This document shows, piece after piece, positions 58,738-64,000 of a DNA stretch of 64,000 nucleotides (positions are counted from its first letter, which is position 1; the number at the start of each line of letters is the position of its first letter). Both the position numbers and the translations under genes were made by a program. The DNA lies in NCBI RefSeq assembly GCF_001695575.1, contig NZ_LUAX01000007.1:1674001-1738000 (forward strand), in the 5' to 3' direction. This DNA is from Vibrio europaeus. Lineage in GTDB: Bacteria; Pseudomonadota; Gammaproteobacteria; Enterobacterales; Vibrionaceae. The notes under the pieces were generated by a model that saw only the letters and a program-made list of their open reading frames with translations, ran no database searches and was not told the DNA's origin.

Positions 58738-59919
58738 TTAAGATACTTTAATTATCGCTTCGGCTACGTAAGGAATGTCCTTTTCGGTCAGGCCAGCGAT
58801 ATTGATTCGACCATCGCCTACCCCATAAATGCCATATTCTTCACGGAGTTGCGTCATCTGGTCTTGGCTAAAGCCTAGCACAGTAAACATACCTTTGTGA
58901 CTTTCTATAAAGTCGAATTGTGAAGTATTGTGGCTATTTCTCAATTCGTTACACAAGGTCTGACGAAGATTAAGTAGACGTTGCTGCATTTCACTTAATT
59001 CTTGTTTCCAGACGCCTGTCAGTTGGTCACTTTGCAAAATGGTCTTAACCAACGCTGCGCCGTGATCAGGTGGCATCGTGTAAGTCGCACGTGCAAGTGT
59101 CAATAGTTTACCTTTTGCGTTGTTTACATCGCCTTGTGATTTACCAACCACAATGGCAGCGCCAGTGCGCTCACGGTACAAACCAAAGTTTTTAGAACAA
59201 GACGTGGTGATCAGCATTTCTTCTACATTGTCCGCCATAAAGCGTAGACCTTGCGCGTCTTCTTCGAGTCCATCCCCAAAACCTTGATACGCGATATCAA
59301 CAAACGGGATGAAACCATTTTTCTGAGAGAGCTCGGTGATCGCTTGCCAAGCAGCAAAGTCGATATCAGCACCTGTCGGGTTGTGACAACAACCGTGGAG
59401 CAAAACAACATCTTCTGGCCCTGCTTGAGCAAGATCTGACATCATTTTGTCGACATCAACTTGCTTAGTTTCAGGGCTAAAGTAGCTGTAGTGTTTTACT
59501 TTTAAGCCAGCGGCTTCCATAACAGGACGGTGATTGACATAACTTGGATTAGAGATCCAGACCGTGGTATTTGGCTGAGCTACTTTCATTAAGTCACCCA
59601 ACATGCGTAGCGCACCACTTGCACCTGGTGTTTGAATTGCAGCCACACGATCCATTGCAGAAGTGCCGTCAAGCAGCAGATTGACCATCGATTGGTTAAA
59701 CTCTTCACAGCCTGCTAGGCCGACATAAGATTTGGTTTTTTGCTCAGCGACAACGATATCTTGAGCTTGAGAAATTGCTCTCATCACTGGTGTTTCGCCA
59801 GCGCTATTTTTGTATACCCCAATGCCAAGATCCACTTTTTCAACACGTGGGTCATTGCGGTATGCAACAGATAAAGAAAGAATAGGATCCAATGTAGGAG
59901 TCGGTAAATGAGAGAACAT
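58738..59919 (-). CDS. Aromatic/aspartate class I aminotransferase (TyrB-like)
   Basis: A 393-residue PLP enzyme of the aspartate/aromatic group. The pattern VDLGIGVYKNSAGETPVMRA, TPGASGALRMLGDLM, WISNPSYVNHRPVMEAAG, LLHGCCHNPTGADIDF, FVDIAYQGFGDG and the PLP-binding Lys in TSCSKNFGLYRERTGA are complete. It transaminates aromatic amino acids, aspartate or both. ATG 59919 (MFSHLPTPTLDPIL) gives the normal N-terminus; an in-frame GTG at 59928 would add three residues. It lies 62 nt upstream of the retropepsin-like gene on the same strand. I see no TyrR box upstream. Confidence 0.93.
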   Translation of the reverse strand: MFSHLPTPTLDPILSLSVAYRNDPRVEKVDLGIGVYKNSAGETPVMRAISQAQDIVVAEQKTKSYVGLAGCEEFNQSMVNLLLDGTSAMDRVAAIQTPGASGALRMLGDLMKVAQPNTTVWISNPSYVNHRPVMEAAGLKVKHYSYFSPETKQVDVDKMMSDLAQAGPEDVVLLHGCCHNPTGADIDFAAWQAITELSQKNGFIPFVDIAYQGFGDGLEEDAQGLRFMADNVEEMLITTSCSKNFGLYRERTGAAIVVGKSQGDVNNAKGKLLTLARATYTMPPDHGAALVKTILQSDQLTGVWKQELSEMQQRLLNLRQTLCNELRNSHNTSQFDFIESHKGMFTVLGFSQDQMTQLREEYGIYGVGDGRINIAGLTEKDIPYVAEAIIKVS

Positions 59920-60093
59920 GAAAGTCACAACCCTTTGAAATTCAAGTAACGAACTTCAACTTACCATCTAATCGATAGATCTAGAAATAAAATTTCATCG
60001 TGTCAGAGCAAAACAGGATAAAAAACCAATCAGATTAACAATTATTTAACTTTTACATTTCCAACAGAGAGATCTACTGGTTGATATTCAACA

Positions 60094-60561
60094 TTACAGC
60101 TTAAAGCTATGGATAATTTGGTTAGAACTCCCACGCCACTCTAAGTTTAAGTCTCGTTTGTCTTGTTCGTATTTGCCATCAATCAGCGTATCAATGTACT
60201 GAGTAATCTCCCTTTGCTCGTCACTTAGCTCAGCAAGCGTATAGCCTGTCCAGACCCAAATATCTTTATCTGGGCATTCTTGTCGGACGCGTTTAACCAA
60301 TTTTAGGATGTGCGGCACATTTGCAGGATGAAGCGGATCGCCACCTGATAGGGACAAACCTCTGCGCTTTATTCTTGTATCGTTGAGATCCGCGATGATT
60401 TGGTCTTCCGCCTCTTGGGTAAACAACACACCAGAATCTAATCGTTGCGTCGATTGGTTATAACACCCTCGGCACTGGTGAACACAACCCGACACAAACA
60501 GCGTACATCGGGTACCCGGTCCGTTAACAACGTCGATTGGATAATACTGGTGGTAGTTCAT
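60094..60561 (-). CDS. nrdG: Anaerobic ribonucleotide reductase activating protein NrdG
   Basis: A 155-residue radical SAM enzyme. The cluster motif CxxxCxxC is CVHQCRGC within TLFVSGCVHQCRGCYN. GLSLSGGDPLHPANVP (the GGE-like SAM motif) and DIWVWTGYTL follow. It uses SAM to form the glycyl radical on NrdD. The gene follows nrdD on the same strand after 72 nt, with a hairpin between the two that may lower its expression. Confidence 0.96.
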   Translation of the reverse strand: MNYHQYYPIDVVNGPGTRCTLFVSGCVHQCRGCYNQSTQRLDSGVLFTQEAEDQIIADLNDTRIKRRGLSLSGGDPLHPANVPHILKLVKRVRQECPDKDIWVWTGYTLAELSDEQREITQYIDTLIDGKYEQDKRDLNLEWRGSSNQIIHSFKL

Positions 60562-60583
60562 GATATCGCTCTTTAAATAAAAT

Positions 60584-60604
60584 GAGCCCTAACATCTAGG
60601 GCTC
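60584..60604 (-). terminator. Intercistronic hairpin between nrdD and nrdG (possible attenuator)
   Basis: GAGCCCTA and TAGGGCTC form an 8-bp perfect stem around a 5-nt loop. On the minus strand it is followed by ATTTTATTT, a broken T tract, so it would end only part of the transcripts before nrdG. Confidence 0.55.
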
Positions 60605-60633
60605 GATTAGCAGTCGTTTCTTGCGAAAAAGGG

Positions 60634-62754
60634 TTACAGGTGCTTCACGCGTCGTTTCACTTCTTCTTGCTTGCCGAAGTTGAACGGTCTTGCATCTGGA
60701 CTGCCTAGATAGCCACAAACGCGTCGAGTAACGGATACTTTAGTCGAGTCGTGATTACCACAGCTTGGGCAGGTGAAACCTTTACTCGTACAATCAAACT
60801 CACCGTTATAACCACACTCATAACACTCGTCGATCGGTGTATTTGTGCCATAGTAAGGCACGCGGCTGTAGCTGTAATCCCAAACGTTTTCTAGCGCTTC
60901 AATGTTACGCTGCATATTTGGAAACTCGCCATAACAAATAAAGCCACCAGTAGAGATGTACGGATAAGGCATTTCAAAATCGATCTTATCGTAAGGGTTA
61001 ACCTTCTTCTCAACATCTAGGTGGAAGCTGTTTGTGTAGTAACCCTTGTCCGTTACCCCTTTGATAACACCAAATTCTTTAGTGTCAATTCGACAGAATC
61101 GGCTACACAAGTTTTCACTTGGCGTTCCGTACAGGCTATAGCCATAACCTGATTCCTCAGCCCATTGATTCACTTTTTCTTTAAGATACTTAACCACGTC
61201 GATCGCTTTCTGACGTAATACAGAATCATCGTAAACATGTGTCTCATCGCCAAACAGTGCATTGATGGTTTCATGGATACCAATGTAACCGAGTGAGATT
61301 GATGCACGACCATTCTTAAAGATGTTCGCGATTGGCTCATCCGCTTTTAGGCGAACGCCACAAGCGCCTTCCATATAGAGAATTGGCGCAACACGCGCTT
61401 TAACGTTTTCAAGGCGAGAAATGCGCGTCTCTAGTGCGCGACGAGCGAGGTCTAAACGCTCATCGAGTAACTTGTAAAACTGCTTTTCGTCGCGGTTTGC
61501 TGAAATTGCAATCCTTGGTAAGTTTAAACTCACGACACCTAGGTTGTTGCGACCTTCGTGAACAAGCTCACCATTTTCTTCGTATGTGCCCAAGAAACTA
61601 CGACATCCCATCGGCGTTTTAAATGACCCGGTGATTTCAACCACTTTGTCGTAGTTCAGAATATCTGGGTACATGCGCTTAGAGGCACATTCAAGCGCCA
61701 GTTGCTTAATGTCGTAGTTCGGATCTTCTGACTTGTGGTTCAAGCCATCTTTGATGCCAAATACCAGTTTTGGGAACACCGCTGTTTTACGGTTTTTACC
61801 CAGACCTGCGATTCGGTTCTTCAGGATCGATTGTTGAATAAGTCGTGAAGCCCAGCTTGTACCAAGACCAAAACCAAAAGTGACAAATGGCGTTTGACCG
61901 TTTGCTGTGTGAAGCGTGTTTACTTCGTATTCTAGAGACTGAAATGCGTCATAACACTCTTTCTCAGTGCGAGCCGTTGCAAAGGCTTCAGGGTTAGGAA
62001 TATCCCACTCTTTAGAAATCTCCAAATGCTTGTGATAGCTCGTCATCACGTACGGTTCAAGGACTTCGTCGATTCGGTTGATCGTCGTGCCACCGTAAAT
62101 ATGACTCGCGACTTGGGCGATAATCTGCGCGGTAACCGCTGTCGCTGTAGAGATTGATTTTGGCGTATCGATCTCAGCATTACCCATCTTAAAACCGTGA
62201 GTAAGCATGCCTTTGAGATCAATCAGCATACAGTTAAACATTGGGAAGAACGGCGCGTAGTCTAAATCGTGGTAGTGAATATCACCCAATTCATGTGCTT
62301 GAACGATATCACGCGGTAAAATGTGGGTCTTCGCGTAGTGCTTCGCAACGATGCCTGCCAATAAATCACGCTGAGTAGGAATAACCTTTCCGTCTTTGTT
62401 CGCGTTTTCATTGATTAAGTCAACATTGCTTTCTTCAATTAAGCCTTCAATTTCGCGAGTCAGCGCACTCTGCTTCTCGCGCGCAATATCACGATCATGT
62501 CGGTATTCAATGTAAGCACGAGCAAGAGACTTGTAAGGCCCTTGCATTAGCTCGTTTTCTACTCGGGTTTGGATGTCATTGATGTGTACTTCATCGTGAT
62601 CTTTTAGCTGAAGCTCCACCGCAAGTGCTACATTCAGTGCATAAATTGCGATTTCTTTATCAACCTGCTCTGCTGCTGATTCCACTGCAGCTTGAATACG
62701 ATCCCTGCTAAACGGAGCTCTTGAGCCATCACGCTTGATTACGATAGGTTTCAC
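60634..62754 (-). CDS. nrdD: Anaerobic ribonucleoside-triphosphate reductase NrdD
   Basis: The 706-residue class III reductase that makes dNTPs without oxygen. An N-terminal ATP-cone (VIKRDGSRAPFSRDRIQAAV) senses ATP/dATP. The ten-strand barrel carries Cys residues such as FMFNCMLIDLKG-like FPMFNCMLIDLKG. A zinc site is formed by CYECGYNGEFDCTSKGFTCPSCGN (in pieces). The glycyl radical site lies in RRVCGYLGSPDARPFNFGKQ near the C-terminus. Two NrdR boxes and an FNR site lie upstream. First gene of nrdD-nrdG. Confidence 0.97.
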   Translation of the reverse strand: MKPIVIKRDGSRAPFSRDRIQAAVESAAEQVDKEIAIYALNVALAVELQLKDHDEVHINDIQTRVENELMQGPYKSLARAYIEYRHDRDIAREKQSALTREIEGLIEESNVDLINENANKDGKVIPTQRDLLAGIVAKHYAKTHILPRDIVQAHELGDIHYHDLDYAPFFPMFNCMLIDLKGMLTHGFKMGNAEIDTPKSISTATAVTAQIIAQVASHIYGGTTINRIDEVLEPYVMTSYHKHLEISKEWDIPNPEAFATARTEKECYDAFQSLEYEVNTLHTANGQTPFVTFGFGLGTSWASRLIQQSILKNRIAGLGKNRKTAVFPKLVFGIKDGLNHKSEDPNYDIKQLALECASKRMYPDILNYDKVVEITGSFKTPMGCRSFLGTYEENGELVHEGRNNLGVVSLNLPRIAISANRDEKQFYKLLDERLDLARRALETRISRLENVKARVAPILYMEGACGVRLKADEPIANIFKNGRASISLGYIGIHETINALFGDETHVYDDSVLRQKAIDVVKYLKEKVNQWAEESGYGYSLYGTPSENLCSRFCRIDTKEFGVIKGVTDKGYYTNSFHLDVEKKVNPYDKIDFEMPYPYISTGGFICYGEFPNMQRNIEALENVWDYSYSRVPYYGTNTPIDECYECGYNGEFDCTSKGFTCPSCGNHDSTKVSVTRRVCGYLGSPDARPFNFGKQEEVKRRVKHL

Positions 62755-62797
62755 CTTTTCTCCTTACCCCAGCATACTCACAGACTTATCCACAAAC

Positions 62798-62844
62798 ACA
62801 CTATATAGGGCGATTTATTTTTCGACTGACACTATATATTGTGG
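62798..62844 (-). promoter_or_regulatory. Pair of NrdR boxes upstream of nrdD
   Basis: ACACTATATATTGTGG (62829-62844) is a near-exact NrdR box (consensus acaCwAtATaTwGtgt). A second, weaker copy begins ACACTATATA at 62798. The two are 31 bp apart, three helical turns, as is usual for NrdR pairs in front of ribonucleotide reductase genes. Confidence 0.85.
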
Positions 62845-62875
62845 CGTATTTAACGAGATGACACAGGAGAAAGTA

Positions 62876-62889
62876 TTGATTTTGATCAA
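62876..62889. promoter_or_regulatory. Consensus FNR site upstream of nrdD
   Basis: TTGAT-TTTG-ATCAA matches the FNR consensus at all ten positions. It is centred about 128 nt before nrdD and lies between nrdD and the divergent nuclease gene, fitting oxygen control of the anaerobic reductase. Confidence 0.8.
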
Positions 62890-63047
62890 TAAAATTAGAC
62901 CCTCGCTCAAGATCAAATCGATCTTAGTGGCACTGATCTCAGTTGCAAAGAAAATGATGAAAATTAGAAAAATGCAACAAATCGTACTTGCATTTTTGGG
63001 ATGTCTTGTAGCATAAAGGCTGCAATATATTTCATTGAGTTAAGCCT

Positions 63048-63935
63048 ATGCTACCCCCTAAAAAGTGGTCACTTTTTGTTTCTCTGTTATGTTGGCTCTC
63101 TTTTTACTCTAGTGCCAACGACTCCATTTATACGACTTGGAATATTGAGTGGTTGAGTGACACACCTTCTGAGCAGTTTTCTTCATCACAGCGAAACGAA
63201 GATGACTACCTCGCGTTGAGCCGTCATTTTGATTCTATTGCCCCTAAAGTTTTTGCCTTTCAAGAGGTCAACGACCCTGTCGCGTTGGAGCGCGTTATTG
63301 GATCTGACTATCAGTTGTTTTTTTCGCAAAGAAGCTTACCGAGTAATAGAAAGCATCAGTTTGACGAGATTAATCAATACACAGGGTTTGCAGTAAAGAA
63401 AGGAATATACGTTTCTAATCGCGAAGATTTCCGTCTCGATAGCAGTAGCAACAGTAAACTAAGATTTGCGACTTATATTGTGCTAAACCCAAACAGTGCT
63501 AATTCAGTCCATGCTTTGACTGTCCATTTGAAAGCACGTTGCTCTGGTGCCTACCGCAATAGTCGCGATTGTAAAACGCTAAAAGAACAAGGCAAAAACC
63601 TAAATCTTTGGATTAAAGAGCGAGAATCGAATGGTGAGTCTTACGTTATATTGGGCGATTTTAACCATAACCTCAGTTACCAAGGCGACTGGCTATGGAA
63701 AGAAATGACCCAAGGCACCTCTGCTCGCCTCGCATCAAAACAGACCAAGGCTGAGTGCAAAGTTAAATCGCGTAACAACCCAAAAAGGACTCACCAATTC
63801 AGGTCATTGATTGATCATATCGTTGTTAGCGAAGCACTCACGACAACAAAGCCTGAGCAAAACGTTTTTCCAGTGTCAGACGTCCTCGATTATACACTGA
63901 GCGATCACTGCCCATTGAGCGTGCAAGTAGATTAG
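63048..63935 (+). CDS. Secreted endonuclease/exonuclease/phosphatase family protein
   Basis: This 295-residue protein has a signal peptide (about 24 residues: WSLFVSLLCWLSFYSSA). The EEP superfamily motifs follow: TTWNIEWLSD (Asn), FAFQEVNDP (metal Glu), TVHLKARCSG (His), VILGDFNHNL (Asp/Asn pair) and the C-terminal LSDHCPLSVQV (Asp-His). Two close cysteines (CSGAYRNSRDC) may form a disulfide. It probably degrades extracellular DNA or a phosphoester. It is divergent from nrdD across a 293-nt region. The start at ATG 63048 has no obvious Shine-Dalgarno. Confidence 0.85.
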   Translation: MLPPKKWSLFVSLLCWLSFYSSANDSIYTTWNIEWLSDTPSEQFSSSQRNEDDYLALSRHFDSIAPKVFAFQEVNDPVALERVIGSDYQLFFSQRSLPSNRKHQFDEINQYTGFAVKKGIYVSNREDFRLDSSSNSKLRFATYIVLNPNSANSVHALTVHLKARCSGAYRNSRDCKTLKEQGKNLNLWIKERESNGESYVILGDFNHNLSYQGDWLWKEMTQGTSARLASKQTKAECKVKSRNNPKRTHQFRSLIDHIVVSEALTTTKPEQNVFPVSDVLDYTLSDHCPLSVQVD

Positions 63936-63955
63936 GAGCTGTTTATCTCTCGTGG

Positions 63956-64000
63956 TTAAATATCGCTCGGATTGAGTACCACGATATCGCCCGCCTTAAG
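63956..64000 (-). CDS. 3' end of a gene, possibly an RND efflux periplasmic adaptor
   Basis: Only the last 14 codons lie in the window; they read LKAGDIVVLNPSDI followed by TAA. This ending resembles the membrane-proximal domain of HlyD/AcrA-type periplasmic adaptor proteins, in which a GL-x-x-GD-x-VV-x-NP stretch is common. The piece is too short for a firm call. Confidence 0.4.
   Translation of the reverse strand, partial: LKAGDIVVLNPSDI

Noticed and set aside
62735..63016. Open frame of 93 codons on the plus strand upstream of the EEP nuclease
   Set aside because: It runs through the NrdR boxes and FNR site, has no Shine-Dalgarno and no protein-like pattern.

Overview
The window reads as ordinary Vibrionaceae chromosome, almost certainly genus Vibrio. 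The evidence is a luxP-luxQ pair whose LuxP keeps every AI-2 contact residue at the V. harveyi numbering, a narQ-narP / napFDABC block with the small TIGR02808-type membrane gene, a class I HMG-CoA reductase, FabV, PxpABC, TmaR and several c-di-GMP enzymes. In V. cholerae the nap, luxPQ, HMG-CoA reductase, galE and nrdD loci lie on the second chromosome, so this is probably chromosome II (inference). No prophage, IS element, CRISPR array, tRNA or rRNA was seen. The only repeat-like mobile sequence is one 169-bp palindromic MITE-like element.

Layout. 1-8.9 kb: 5'-nucleotidase (cut by the window edge), OLD-family nuclease YbjD, a DUF1097 membrane protein, a YeiE-like LysR regulator divergent from a formate/nitrite channel carrying a C-terminal CBS pair, the yceJ-yceI pair, DUF2164, a hypothetical protein and a class 3 lipase. 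9-19 kb: EAL protein, DcuC, then the nitrate block (narQP divergent from napFDABC plus a small gene), with FNR-like and NarP-like sites in the shared control region. 19-26 kb: MITE-like repeat, galE, a PAS-GGDEF cyclase, pxpABC (5-oxoprolinase) and an FAD oxidoreductase. 26-36 kb: a DnaA-box-like cluster, the ybbP-ybbA ABC exporter divergent from tesA with overlapping start codons, fabV, a GAF-GGDEF-EAL protein, an ABC-class ATPase and a GNAT enzyme. 36-43.5 kb: an SsuA/NrtA-type ABC importer, a DnaJ-related protein, a 2-oxoglutarate oxygenase, YjdF, CutA and HelD. 43.5-54 kb: YccS, two small proteins, HMG-CoA reductase, luxQ-luxP, a TraF-like barrel, GIY-YIG and YceH. 54-64 kb: TmaR, a YgjV-like protein, an OmpA lipoprotein, DsbA-like and FKBP folding factors, Nudix, a retropepsin-like lipoprotein, an aromatic aminotransferase, nrdG-nrdD with NrdR boxes and an FNR site, a secreted EEP nuclease and the 3' end of a gene that may encode an RND adaptor.

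How it fits together. An anaerobic theme recurs: FocA-like channel, DcuC, periplasmic nitrate reductase and its NarQP sensor pair, and the oxygen-independent ribonucleotide reductase, the last two with recognisable FNR-type sites. A signalling theme is also clear: AI-2 quorum sensing and three c-di-GMP proteins. I did not find a clear-cut new multi-gene system. The most unusual signals are small: a 15-codon leader ORF with a near-perfect Shine-Dalgarno overlapping the FocA-CBS start, four DnaA-box-like 9-mers inside one nested palindrome, two 14-bp CGCG-centred palindromes in the narQ-napF control region, a MITE end that supplies the galE stop codon, and ybbA/tesA start codons overlapping on a CATG.
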